In this document: positions 1 to 8,282 of the stretch, one piece after another | Layout: every line of letters begins with the position of its first letter | How positions within the stretch are numbered: position 1 is the first letter of the stretch | Origin: Berkiella sp050247135 | GTDB taxonomy: Bacteria > Pseudomonadota > Gammaproteobacteria > Berkiellales > Berkiellaceae | Assembly: GCA_050247135.1 (NCBI GenBank) | Contig: JBFWUT010000045.1 | Location: forward strand, 1-21,893 | DNA: 21,893 nt | Direction of reading: 5' to 3' | Program-made: the position numbers and the translations under genes | Notes under the pieces: model-generated | Database searches by the model: none | Seen by the model: the letters and a program-made list of their open reading frames with translations, nothing else | Told to the model about the DNA's origin: nothing

Positions 1-2
1 CT

Positions 3-431
3 CACCAGGATGAAAAAATTGATATTCATATTGCCCAATTAAGCACGGACAAAAGCTCGCTCTATGAAATCGGCTCAGTGGATTATCAAAAAGGGGATAA
101 GCGATTTACAAGCTTCTTACCTGAAGAAAAAGAAATTTATATTCAAGAGTTTGTTAAAGAACAATTTGCTGGCTATAAAGTTGCCGAGCCTACTATGACG
201 CGCGGCATGTGGCGTGGCTACGCTTATGCCAAAGGGGTGGCGAGCTTTAACGAATATAACGTGATTGTGATGAGTTTTTTTGTTGATGATAAAGCACTTT
301 ATATAAAGTCTGTGTCTGATAAAAACTTGTCATTGGCCAGTGCCGATTTTAATGACTTTACCAAACGAATTCAGGTTTTAGAAAATAAGACAGACTTGAA
401 TCCCCATCAATTCGACACACCGAAAACGTAA
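3..431 (+). CDS. 3' end of an unidentified protein gene (5' truncated by the window)
   Basis: The reading frame is open from the first bases and ends with TAA at 429-431, leaving 142 visible residues. The true start lies outside the window. A GTG at 78 is in frame, but sensible coding continues upstream of it, so it is not taken as the start. The visible part is soluble and mixed in charge (acidic and lysine-rich stretches, then a short beta-like stretch around 'VIVMSFFVDDKALYIKSV'). It has no membrane segment, coiled coil or recognisable catalytic motif in this portion. I do not recognise the family. The palindromic repeat starting 20 bp after the stop could act as its transcription terminator. 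Confidence concerns the existence of the coding region, not its function. Confidence 0.75.
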   Translation, partial: HQDEKIDIHIAQLSTDKSSLYEIGSVDYQKGDKRFTSFLPEEKEIYIQEFVKEQFAGYKVAEPTMTRGMWRGYAYAKGVASFNEYNVIVMSFFVDDKALYIKSVSDKNLSLASADFNDFTKRIQVLENKTDLNPHQFDTPKT

Positions 432-450
432 GTCTTTACTGAACTTCTAA

Positions 451-580
451 ACCCTCATCCGTCCCTGCTGCACTTCGTGTGCAGGGCGACCTTCTCCCAA
501 TTGGAAGAAGGTAAGAGCTACGACTTGGCACTTCCCCTCTCCCATTATGGGAGAGGGTGCCCGGTAGGGCGGGTGAGGGT
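451..580. repeat. Palindromic REP/MITE-like intergenic element
   Basis: The element begins ACCCTCATCCG and ends CGGGTGAGGGT, which are imperfect inverted termini. Three hairpins lie inside. At 463-486, CCCTGC and CAC pair with GTG and GCAGGG. At 491-510, CTTCT and AGAAG flank a CAATTG core. At 535-557, CCCTCTCCCA pairs with TGGGAGAGGG. Outer segments CTTCTCCCA (491-499) and TGGGAGAGGG also pair over a longer distance. Elements with CCCTCTCCC/GGGAGAGGG and GGGTGAGGG cores are widespread intergenic repeats in gammaproteobacteria; that comparison is from memory. It lies between convergent gene ends and may double as a bidirectional terminator. Confidence 0.65.
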
Positions 581-591
581 AAAATGATTTA

Positions 592-1071
592 TCAATTTGC
601 CCGTGGGCTTGTCGACTTCTTAGCTTCTTTATCCTGTGAACTGCGTGGTGAAGTGGGATTCGATTTCACGGTTGCTGCAATATCACTCACAATATGTCTG
701 GCATACATGCCTAATAAGCTATCTCGGCGCTCTCGAATACCCTGCAGCATCTTTGCTGTTTGTGGTCCTTCTGGTTGGCGATTGGCTTGCAGGTTTTCTT
801 GTAAGTAGTTGGCATGTTCCGTTAGAGCTTTATGGCAGTTTAGGCAGGCTTGCCGAAACTCCTGAATTTTTCGGGTATCAGCGCAATAGGAAAAAAATCG
901 CTGTTTTTCACTGTCAGTTGGCAATTCATTAGCAATGACTTGAGAGGACGCGACATGATCTTCATGATGCTGGATCTGTTCGATAATACGATGAAATTTA
1001 TCTCTTTCTGCTAAGGAATAGTTTTCTTGAATTTTAGGTAGGTTCGGCTCAGAAAATCCATGGTTTATCAT
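592..1071 (-). CDS. Small hydrophilic helical protein with Ser/Lys-rich tail; paralogue of 13089-13484
   Basis: This is a 159-residue protein of unknown function. The frame extends 14 codons further upstream, but ATG at 1071 is chosen because AGGAGG (1077-1082) sits five bases before it. There is no signal peptide or membrane segment. Residues about 10-26 (NLPKIQENYSLAERDKF) resemble residues 6-22 of the protein at 13089-13484 (EVPEFYKNYSASEIDKF). Both continue with a helical body containing an ERF/QRF motif and end in a basic Ser/Pro/Lys tail (here NPTSPRSSQDKEAKK and onward). The likely family relationship is read by eye and identity is low. It diverges from the helicase gene at 1168 across a 96-bp AT-rich gap. 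A small effector or regulatory protein is possible, but nothing proves it. Confidence 0.7.
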   Translation of the reverse strand: MINHGFSEPNLPKIQENYSLAERDKFHRIIEQIQHHEDHVASSQVIANELPTDSEKQRFFSYCADTRKIQEFRQACLNCHKALTEHANYLQENLQANRQPEGPQTAKMLQGIRERRDSLLGMYARHIVSDIAATVKSNPTSPRSSQDKEAKKSTSPRAN

Positions 1072-1124
1072 GACTTCCTCCTTTGTATTTACACTTGAGA
1101 AGACACATAACACTTCGAAGAAAT

Positions 1125-1134
1125 ATTATATAAT
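1125..1134. promoter_or_regulatory. Candidate divergent -10 region between 592-1071 and the helicase gene
   Basis: The self-complementary ATTATATAAT gives a perfect TATAAT on both strands: 1129-1134 on plus, about 35 bp before the helicase ATG, and 1125-1130 on minus, about 55 bp before the small gene's ATG. No good TTGACA is found at 16-18 bp on either side, so the site is a plausible but weak divergent sigma70 promoter. Confidence 0.4.
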
Positions 1135-1167
1135 AGGCAAATATTAGTTAAGCACCTGTAAAGTACA

Positions 1168-4100
1168 ATGAACGTAAATGATTTAGCGTGGGCGCATCCG
1201 GTCGTTCAAACCTGGTTTAGTGAAAAACTAGGCTTACCTACCGAACCGCAGCAACAAGGTTGGCCAGCCATTTTAGCTGGAAAGACCACTTTAATTTCTG
1301 CGCCTACCGGGTCAGGTAAAACCCTAGCTGCTTTTTTGGCTTGCTTGAATGATTTAGTTACGCAGGCTATTGACGGTAATTTAGAAGATCATACCACAGT
1401 CGTGTACGTATCGCCTTTAAAAGCCTTAAGTAATGACATTCAAAAAAACTTGCTGCAGCCCTTGGCGCAAATAAAACAGCAAGCCGAGGCTCAAGGCTTG
1501 TTTATGCAAGAGATCCGGGTAGCAGTGCGCACAGGCGACACGTTGGCTAAAGAACGCCAAGCGATGTTGAAGAACCCACCCCATATTTTAATCACAACAC
1601 CAGAATCATTATATATTTTGCTGACAGCAGTGAAGAGCCGGGCATTGCTAAGCACAGTAAAAACCATCATTGTGGATGAAATTCATGCCATTGCTGATGA
1701 TAAACGCGGCGCTCATTTAGCTTTGTCGTTAGAGCGTTTATCCGCGTTAACCAGCAAAGAACCGGTCCGCATTGGTTTGTCAGCGACACAAAAACCCTTA
1801 GAACTGGTCGCGCATTTTTTAGCGGGGGCAGATCGCCCACTGCCTTTCATCGTGAACATTGGTTACAAAAGACAATTAGATTTAAAGATCGAAGTGCCCA
1901 AAGACAGTGAGTTAGCCGCGGTAGCCTCGCATGAAATGTGGGAAGAAATTTATAACCGCATTAGCGAATTGGCTAAAGAAAACCGCTCAACACTGATTTT
2001 TGTCAATACCCGCCGTTTGGCCGAGCGTGTTGCGCATCATTTGAGCGAACGATTAGGCGAAGATAAAGTGGCCGCGCACCATGGCAGTCTTTCGCGAAAA
2101 ATCCGCTTAAATGCAGAAACAAAACTCAAAAATGGCGAACTCACAGCTTTAGTGGCAACAGCCTCTTTAGAATTGGGGATCGATATTGGGATGGTCGATT
2201 TGGTTTGCCAAGTCGGCTCTCCACGGGCGATTGCCACGGCCTTACAACGAGTGGGCCGTGCAGGCCATTGGCATGGTGCGATTTCTAAAGGTCGATTCTT
2301 TGTTACCACACGTGACGAGTTGCTGGAATGTGCGGCGTTAATCAAAGCGATCCATGAAGAAGATTTAGATCAATTGATATTGCCGGTTGAACCGATAGAC
2401 GTATTGGCACAACAAATTGTCGCTATGTGTGCGACTCAAGACTGGGATGAAGATCAATTATATGCCTGCATTACTAAAGCATACCCTTACCGAGAGCTCA
2501 ATAAAGAGACATTTGATCGTATCTTAACCATGTTAGCCGAAGGCATTGCAGGTTCGCGTGGCCGGTATGGGGCTTATATTTTTCGTGATCGGGTGAATAA
2601 TCAAGTCAAAGCTCGGCGTCACAGTCGCTTAACCGCCATCACCAGTGGGGGAGCTATTCCCGATAATGCTCTTTATAACGTGGTAGCCGAGCCAGATGGC
2701 ATGATGGTGGGGACTCTTGATGAAGATTTTGCGGTAGAAAGTACCCGCGGAGATATTATTTTACTCGGCACAACCTCTTGGTTGGTTCAACGCGTCGAAA
2801 GTGCCACTGGGCGTGTGATTGTGCAAGACGCCAAAGGTGCGCCGCCTAGTGTGCCTTTTTGGATTGGCGAAGCCCCGGCTAGAACCAATGAGTTATCGTT
2901 ACAAGTTTCAGCTTTGCGTGAAGTGTTGAATAACAATCCGACACAAGCCTGGTTAATAGCGCATTGTGGACTCGATGTGAGTGGGGCAGAGCAAATAGTC
3001 GCCTATGTTGCTGAAGGTAAAAAAGTATTAGGAGTTGTACCCACGCAGCAATGCGTAGTGGCTGAACGCTTTTTTGACGAAGGCGGTGGCATGCAGCTGA
3101 TTATCCATGCCCCTTTTGGTGCTCGTATCAACAAGGCCTGGGGTTTAGCGTTGCGCAAACGATTTTGCCGTTCTTTTAACTTTGAATTGCAAGCGGCGGC
3201 TACCGATGATGGTCTTAATATTGCGCTGGCAGAACAACATAGCTTTCCCTTAGCTGATGTGTTTCGTTTCTTGAATGTCAACACGCTAAAAGATGTGTTA
3301 GTTCAAGCTGTATTACAATCGCCGATTTTTAAAATAAGATGGCGCTGGGCAGCGGTGCGGGCATTAGCTTTAGTGCGTTTTAGAAATGGCAAAAAAGTAC
3401 CCCCGCATATTATGCGCATTTTATCAGATGATTTATTAGCCGCAGTTTTTCCTGATGCCGCAGCTTGCCAAGATAATTTAGCGGGCGAGGATATTAAATT
3501 ACCCTCGCACCCTTTGATTGATGAGACCATGAAAGATGCCCTTAATGAAGCGTTAGACGTCGAAGGTTTGTGCAACGTGATTGAAGGGTTAAGCAAGGGC
3601 ACCATTGAATACAAAGCCGTTGATACTCCCTTACCTTCGGCTTTCTCGCATGGGATTTTGAACGCCAATCCTTATGCCTTTTTAGATGACGCACCGTTAG
3701 AAGAGCGAAGAGCCCGAGCGGTACAAATGCGCCGTAGCCTACCTGAAACGGCATTAGAAAGTATTGGCAAGCTTGATCAAAGGGCTGTAGAAGAAGTCAT
3801 TGCCCAAGCCTGGCCAGATATTCGCAATCCTGACGAGCTACATGATTTTCTGCAAACCGTGATCGCCTTACCCTCACAACAGCTGTGGCAAAATGAGCTG
3901 GATGTCCTTATAAAACAAGGTCGAGCCACTATTGTACAGCTGGGTATAGCATCGTTTTGGGTGGCTGCTGAAAAAATGCAATCTTTTTCACTGATCTATC
4001 CTCAAGCCGTATGCAAAAATCAATTAAAAGTCATTCCTGAAAAAATGATTGATCGAGAAAAGGCTATCGAATCAATGATCAAAGGCTGGGTGTTTCATTT

Positions 4101-5280
4101 AGGCCCAACCAGCAATGAAGAGTTGCAAGAGCGATTATTGCTGTCGACGACAGAAATCGATCAAGCATTGCATGCTTTAGAAAATAGCGGTTTAGTGTTA
4201 CGTGGTCACTATCGGGACGCGTTGCATGGACAACTAGAATGGTGTGAGCGGCGCTTGCTAGCCAGGATTCATCGTTTAACCATCAGTACGTTGCGTGAGT
4301 CCATTCAACCAGTCAGCGCGCTGCAATTTGTGCACTGGTTATTGCAATGGCAGCATTTAGCGCCTGGCACTCAGCTGGTGGGGGAGCAAGGCTTATTTGA
4401 AATTATTTCTCAACTGCAAGGGTTTGAGATCCCTGCCAATGCATGGGAAAAACAGATTTTGGCTAAAAGAATGGTTCATTATGACCCTGCTTGGTTAGAC
4501 AGGCTTTGTTTAGGCGGCGCTATTGGGTGGGGACGTTTATCAGAAGTTGAGAAAGCATCGACTATGCCGCGCAGTATTGCGCCTATCACCTTTTTTGTCC
4601 GCGAAGAGGCACAGTGGATGATGCCGACCCATGTAGTTGAAGAAGAAACACTGTCGAACATGAGCTATGTGGCGCAGTTAATTTTACAATATCTCGGGCA
4701 ACGGGGTGCCAGTTTTTTTGCCGACATTGTGCGCGACTTAGGTCGATTACAAGCGGAAGTGGAGGCTGGGCTTTGGGAATTAGTGGCACTTGGACGAATT
4801 ACCGCTGATGGTTTTGATAATTTGCGGGCTCTGATTGATCCCAAAAGACGACTCGATCAACGTCGTCGCAGAATGCAACTGCGCTTTAGCACGGGCCGCT
4901 GGTCATTGTTAGCCACTCACTCACAGAGCGAAGTAAACCAAAGGCTGGAAGCCACCTGTTGGATGTTATTAAAACGCTATGGTGTGGTATTTAGAGATCT
5001 TATTGCACGAGAAAAAAACATTCCTCGTTGGCGTGAATTATTACTCACTTTTCGTCGTTTAGAAGATAAGGGTGAAATTCGCGGCGGACGTTTTGTGGAT
5101 GGCTTTTTAGGTGAGCAATTTGCGCTGCCCTATGCGGTTGATTCATTACGTCATAGTAAGAAAAAGGGACCAATCAACGCGATTACTATCGCAGCAGTCG
5201 ACCCTCTTAATTTAATGGGCATTATTTTACCCGGAGATAAGGTAACGGCCACTTCAAACAATCAAGTTACTTTACCGTAA
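1168..5280 (+). CDS. lhr: Lhr-family large superfamily 2 ATP-dependent helicase
   Basis: The protein has 1370 residues and complete SF2 helicase motifs. The N-terminal TEPQ (Q-like) motif is near residues 25-28. The Walker A is APTGSGKT with K51. Motif II is DEIH at 170-173, motif III is SAT at 205-207, and motif VI is QRVGRAGH ending at 367. The sequence around them (ATASLELGIDIG, VCQVGSPRAIATALQ) is characteristic of Lhr. Behind the two RecA domains come the Lhr winged-helix/beta-barrel core and a long C-terminal extension, as in the long bacterial form (E. coli Lhr is about 1540 residues, so this one is somewhat shorter). Lhr proteins translocate 3'-5' on single-stranded DNA, unwind DNA and RNA:DNA hybrids, and are linked to DNA repair. 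The ATG at 1168 matches the usual Lhr N terminus, although no strong ribosome site precedes it. Its stop overlaps the convergent gene at 5272 by nine bases. Confidence 0.95.
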   Translation: MNVNDLAWAHPVVQTWFSEKLGLPTEPQQQGWPAILAGKTTLISAPTGSGKTLAAFLACLNDLVTQAIDGNLEDHTTVVYVSPLKALSNDIQKNLLQPLAQIKQQAEAQGLFMQEIRVAVRTGDTLAKERQAMLKNPPHILITTPESLYILLTAVKSRALLSTVKTIIVDEIHAIADDKRGAHLALSLERLSALTSKEPVRIGLSATQKPLELVAHFLAGADRPLPFIVNIGYKRQLDLKIEVPKDSELAAVASHEMWEEIYNRISELAKENRSTLIFVNTRRLAERVAHHLSERLGEDKVAAHHGSLSRKIRLNAETKLKNGELTALVATASLELGIDIGMVDLVCQVGSPRAIATALQRVGRAGHWHGAISKGRFFVTTRDELLECAALIKAIHEEDLDQLILPVEPIDVLAQQIVAMCATQDWDEDQLYACITKAYPYRELNKETFDRILTMLAEGIAGSRGRYGAYIFRDRVNNQVKARRHSRLTAITSGGAIPDNALYNVVAEPDGMMVGTLDEDFAVESTRGDIILLGTTSWLVQRVESATGRVIVQDAKGAPPSVPFWIGEAPARTNELSLQVSALREVLNNNPTQAWLIAHCGLDVSGAEQIVAYVAEGKKVLGVVPTQQCVVAERFFDEGGGMQLIIHAPFGARINKAWGLALRKRFCRSFNFELQAAATDDGLNIALAEQHSFPLADVFRFLNVNTLKDVLVQAVLQSPIFKIRWRWAAVRALALVRFRNGKKVPPHIMRILSDDLLAAVFPDAAACQDNLAGEDIKLPSHPLIDETMKDALNEALDVEGLCNVIEGLSKGTIEYKAVDTPLPSAFSHGILNANPYAFLDDAPLEERRARAVQMRRSLPETALESIGKLDQRAVEEVIAQAWPDIRNPDELHDFLQTVIALPSQQLWQNELDVLIKQGRATIVQLGIASFWVAAEKMQSFSLIYPQAVCKNQLKVIPEKMIDREKAIESMIKGWVFHLGPTSNEELQERLLLSTTEIDQALHALENSGLVLRGHYRDALHGQLEWCERRLLARIHRLTISTLRESIQPVSALQFVHWLLQWQHLAPGTQLVGEQGLFEIISQLQGFEIPANAWEKQILAKRMVHYDPAWLDRLCLGGAIGWGRLSEVEKASTMPRSIAPITFFVREEAQWMMPTHVVEEETLSNMSYVAQLILQYLGQRGASFFADIVRDLGRLQAEVEAGLWELVALGRITADGFDNLRALIDPKRRLDQRRRRMQLRFSTGRWSLLATHSQSEVNQRLEATCWMLLKRYGVVFRDLIAREKNIPRWRELLLTFRRLEDKGEIRGGRFVDGFLGEQFALPYAVDSLRHSKKKGPINAITIAAVDPLNLMGIILPGDKVTATSNNQVTLP

Positions 5281-6792
5281 TATGCGAACTGTTTTTTTAG
5301 CTTGAGCAGGCTCAATATGCGTTGCTTCACCGATTGACATGAGATCCCGCTCTCTCGCAAACCAGTTGCTGTCGGTTAATTCTTGTTGGTAAGAGGCGAC
5401 GGTCCTTGGAATAGGTTTCCCCTCTATCTTACTTTTTTGCATTGCTTGATAGGCAGAACAAAAAGGTCTAGCCAGTAGCCCATACGGATCGGGTAAAATA
5501 CTATTGGTGGGAGCATCCTTAAATAACGATAATTGCTGGCAAAGTTTGCCATAGGTGGTGGTAATTCCTTGTTTAGTAAAATAAACGGGGCGTGTATTTA
5601 CCGCATCAATCGGGAAATAAACCGGTATCAGGAGTTCTTCATTACCTTGAAATTGAGCTATAGCTTCAGGCAATAGTGAAATGGGTTGTTTATGGGCTAG
5701 TTGCAGTTCGACGGCTTTTTTGCAGAGTTCTTGTTCTGTATTTTCGTTAGAATAAAAACCAAATGCATAAGCATAAGTGATAAAATCAAACGGAATAAAC
5801 AATTCCACTTGGAAACAATGATGGTTTTTCGCGATTTCAACCATCGCTTGAAAATAAAAGGGCAACACTTCACTATTTAGGGGATCCGCAAAGGGACCAC
5901 TTAAGATAACCGCTAAACTGGGTAGTTGGTAGGTTAAGAGACCCGCTAAGTCCTTCTCTGTAAAAGAGCGAACATAATCGTTGGCACCTTGATGGCATGT
6001 TTCAAACTGGGGGAGTGTCATGAGAGTCCCGCGCTCACCAATTTTTGCCCATTTCGGATAGACTGACATGTCGATAGGTACTACGCCATCTTCTTGCAGT
6101 AATCGAAAGCGTGTCAAGTTTGCAAAAGTGGGAAGAGTGCTTGGCAGCGACTGGCTAAAGTTAGCAGTTAATCGCCCTTTAAATTCAAAAATCGTGTCAT
6201 CCTTTTGAAATCTTGCCACAGTCAGTTCTTTGTTACGTATGACAGGCGCAACAAAATCGTTTTGGAATTGACCATCTGCGTTGGTCACAATTCCGTAGAT
6301 AAAGTTGGTTTCAAAGAGAAATACTTTTTGACGAAAAGCTGTAACGATCTGTAGATCATCGAGGGCGATGATAGCAGTTGATAATTCAGTGGCTGCTTGT
6401 AGCACACCCTGAGGGTGCTGCAAAGGGGTTGTGTTTAGAGCTCTTAGTGCGATGGCATGATACTGATCTCTTAACATGGCGGTTACTTTAGCGAGCAGAG
6501 ATCTTATACCTTGATATTGTTGGCCTACTGTGTAGACATTTTGTAATGAAGATGGGACTTTTGGAATCGCGTTGAGTGCTTTATATAATACCTTTACTAA
6601 ATCTTCACAGTGCACTGACAGCGCCAAGAGATCTTCAAGATAGGATACCTCGTCATCACCGTGAACCTCGATCCCCTGTCCAGGCTGATAACGCAGGCGA
6701 TGTCTATCGGTTGAGGAAAGATCCCACAGATGCATTAAGCGATTGGTATCATTAAGCGTGATTTGTTCAGCTGTTGTGAAAGCCGTTAGCAT
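5272..6792 (-). CDS. Unidentified 506-residue cytosolic-type protein
   Basis: No family is recognised. The start ATG at 6792 is supported by GGAG on the minus strand (6800-6803), seven bases away, and by an extended -10 promoter just upstream. There is no signal peptide or membrane helix. The N-terminal third is helical (residues about 50-155). The middle (about 155-260) looks beta-rich, with 'FETNFIYGIVTNADGQF' and 'DTIFEFKGRLTANF'. The C-terminal part is mixed alpha/beta, with aromatic-rich stretches such as 'FIPFDFITYAYAFGFY'. The only cysteines are scattered and no metal or nucleotide motif is evident. The gene converges on the helicase with a 9-bp overlap and is the last of six minus-strand genes, though with its own promoter. 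A secreted effector is one possibility, but the sequence gives no direct sign of it. Confidence 0.75.
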   Translation of the reverse strand: MLTAFTTAEQITLNDTNRLMHLWDLSSTDRHRLRYQPGQGIEVHGDDEVSYLEDLLALSVHCEDLVKVLYKALNAIPKVPSSLQNVYTVGQQYQGIRSLLAKVTAMLRDQYHAIALRALNTTPLQHPQGVLQAATELSTAIIALDDLQIVTAFRQKVFLFETNFIYGIVTNADGQFQNDFVAPVIRNKELTVARFQKDDTIFEFKGRLTANFSQSLPSTLPTFANLTRFRLLQEDGVVPIDMSVYPKWAKIGERGTLMTLPQFETCHQGANDYVRSFTEKDLAGLLTYQLPSLAVILSGPFADPLNSEVLPFYFQAMVEIAKNHHCFQVELFIPFDFITYAYAFGFYSNENTEQELCKKAVELQLAHKQPISLLPEAIAQFQGNEELLIPVYFPIDAVNTRPVYFTKQGITTTYGKLCQQLSLFKDAPTNSILPDPYGLLARPFCSAYQAMQKSKIEGKPIPRTVASYQQELTDSNWFARERDLMSIGEATHIEPAQAKKTVRILR

Positions 6793-6830
6793 GGTATGAC
6801 TCCGCGTGGTTTTTTGCGGAGATTATACCA
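6792..6830. promoter_or_regulatory. Palindrome spanning promoter, ribosome site and start codon of the 506-residue gene
   Basis: The left arm is TGGTAT plus CTCCGC (6792-6797 and 6800-6805). The right arm is GCGGAG plus ATACCA (6816-6821 and 6825-6830), separated by a T-rich loop. The right arm contains the -10 and the left arm the complement of the GGAG ribosome site and the end of the ATG. With a start near 6815, most of the right arm would not be transcribed, so a DNA operator fits better than an RNA hairpin. The alternative is chance symmetry or a remnant terminator of the upstream transporter gene. Confidence 0.4.
6822..6830 (-). promoter_or_regulatory. Extended -10 promoter for the 506-residue gene
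   Basis: On the minus strand the sequence reads TGGTATAAT, a perfect TATAAT with the TGn extension, which lets sigma70 work without a good -35. None is visible at the expected distance. Transcription would start near 6815, giving a leader of about 22 bases with GGAG before the ATG at 6792. Confidence 0.6.
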
Positions 6831-6864
6831 GGGTTGGCGCTAAAATATAGTGAAGTAGCAAACT

Positions 6865-7200
6865 TTAGCCGACATTGGAGATGGAAGAAGAGAACAGTTG
6901 TATGACCACGACTCCCAGTACAATAAGCGAAATCCCAATGATGGCCGGGTAATCAAGTTGTTGTTCGTGTATGAAATAGGCGGCAGCCGCAATAATAACA
7001 ATCCCAACACCCGCCCAAATAGCATAAGCAATGCCGATAGGGATCACGCGCAGGGCCAATACCAAAAAGTAAAACGTGCATAGGTAACCAAGCACTCCCA
7101 CCACCACGGGGATCAGCTTGGTAAATTCTCCAGAGGCTTTTAGCGCATTAATAGCGATAACCTCTCCGATAATGGCTAGAGCTAGATAAACATAATGCAT
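6865..7200 (-). CDS. emrE: EmrE-type small multidrug resistance (SMR) transporter
   Basis: The 111-residue protein has four membrane helices and is collinear with E. coli EmrE (110 residues). It would act in the inner membrane as an antiparallel dimer exchanging protons for lipophilic cations such as quaternary ammonium compounds. The essential glutamate is present as E13 in 'AIIGEVIA'. The signature 'IPIGIAYAIWAGVGIVII' is of the EmrE/Qac subtype and not the guanidinium exporter (SugE/Gdx) subtype. 'LDYPAIIGISLIVLGVV' matches the fourth helix. The ATG at 7200 gives the normal family length. The only GGAG upstream is about 14 bases away, so translation initiation may be weak. It lies between a secreted-protein gene and an unknown gene, with gaps of 110 and 72 bp. 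The exact substrate cannot be told. Confidence 0.92.
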   Translation of the reverse strand: MHYVYLALAIIGEVIAINALKASGEFTKLIPVVVGVLGYLCTFYFLVLALRVIPIGIAYAIWAGVGIVIIAAAAYFIHEQQLDYPAIIGISLIVLGVVVIQLFSSSISNVG

Positions 7201-7310
7201 GTTATCGTTGGCTACTCCAATTTGTTAACCTTAACTAATATAGCTATGGATAAACGGCGTGGTTAAGACCTGCCGAGTAAATAGACAGTGTTTATTTAAG
7301 AGGTGGAATT

Positions 7311-8216
7311 TTATTGCTTGGGAACGATTTGGTAGTAGGTGCCACAGACTTTATCGCCGCTGTCATCACCGCAACGATAGGCGATAGCGAAGTCTTTATT
7401 TTTACCAACAGCGATATCTACGTGCCAAGACCACTTATAGATTTTCTCTCTAAAAATGACTTCTTTAGTAATTAGATCGTAAACTGCAACCCCACCCCAA
7501 CTGGATAGGCGTGATGGCATGGATTCAGAAAAAATAATAAAACGACCACTAGAATCCAATTTGATATTGGCCATATCAACTGCCACTTTACTTAAAAACT
7601 GACGTTCTGGTTCAAATACCGTAGTGACTTCATTATTTTTTAAATTAACGCCTTTTAAGAGACCTTCATTACAATAGACATATAAAAATTGATTGGCTTT
7701 ATCAAAGAAAGCAGAACGTGGGTAATCAGAGCATTTAATAAGACTCGTCGGGACGGAATACAAAATAGTGCCTTTTTCAAAGGAAAGGATATCTAATTTA
7801 CCTTTACTAAATGAATGCAATAATATGCCTTCAGGAGAATAACCGATAGGTTCGCCTTCATAATCATCCAGAGGGTATTTCCAAACAATATCGTTGTTGT
7901 TTTTTGCCACGAGAGTGCGAGAGGGGCAAGGCAAAAAATAAATACGGGGGTAAACGGGGAAGTAATAATATTCTGATGTGGGAACGTTGTCGCAGCGCAT
8001 TGAAATATCTTGATAAGGTAAGTCGTCCAAATAAATAACTGGACTGTTTTTGTCGTCAAAGACGATGAAAGGCTTTTCTCCTTTGGGAACGGATGTTGGG
8101 CCAAGACGACTAACTATTTTAACAGTGTAATTAACCTCAGCGACTTCAGCATTTACACTAAAACTAAGTCCTAGCAGAAGGAATGAGCATAGATAAAGAC
8201 TGAAGGTTCGGATCAT
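7311..8216 (-). CDS. Secreted or periplasmic protein, possibly beta-propeller-like
   Basis: The 301-residue protein starts with a classical signal peptide: MIR, a hydrophobic core about residues 4-17, then SVNA before EV (cleavage about residue 23). The frame extends ten codons further, but ATG at 8216 puts AGGTGA in front and makes the signal peptide begin properly. The mature part has at least seven cysteines, suited to disulfides outside the cytoplasm. It shows recurring short beta-strand and turn patterns such as 'GEPIGYSPEGILLHSF', 'NQFLYVYCNEGLLKGVNL' and 'GRFIIFSESMPSRLSSW', which resemble propeller blades (WD40- or YVTN-like). That fold is an inference. No enzyme motif is seen. It follows the M48 protease gene by 66 bp on the same strand, so the two may be cotranscribed. 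Confidence 0.75.
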   Translation of the reverse strand: MIRTFSLYLCSFLLLGLSFSVNAEVAEVNYTVKIVSRLGPTSVPKGEKPFIVFDDKNSPVIYLDDLPYQDISMRCDNVPTSEYYYFPVYPRIYFLPCPSRTLVAKNNNDIVWKYPLDDYEGEPIGYSPEGILLHSFSKGKLDILSFEKGTILYSVPTSLIKCSDYPRSAFFDKANQFLYVYCNEGLLKGVNLKNNEVTTVFEPERQFLSKVAVDMANIKLDSSGRFIIFSESMPSRLSSWGGVAVYDLITKEVIFREKIYKWSWHVDIAVGKNKDFAIAYRCGDDSGDKVCGTYYQIVPKQ

Positions 8217-8282
8217 AAGGGTTTGTTCACCTAGGCTGCCTAACATTTAGCATAGCATTAAGTGCCCGTAGCGCTAAGGGGG

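Noticed and set aside
557..932. Two plus-strand frames opposite the small gene at 592-1071
   Set aside because: They are antisense to a gene with a strong ribosome site and a paralogue, and one starts inside the palindromic repeat.
2037..4789. Several minus-strand frames inside the helicase gene
   Set aside because: The helicase frame has all family motifs throughout. The opposite frames are low-information shadows.
8260..8282. Terminator after the M48 protease gene
   Set aside because: A short hairpin with a TAGC/GCTA core is present, but it is not followed by a run of T on the minus strand, so it is not convincing.
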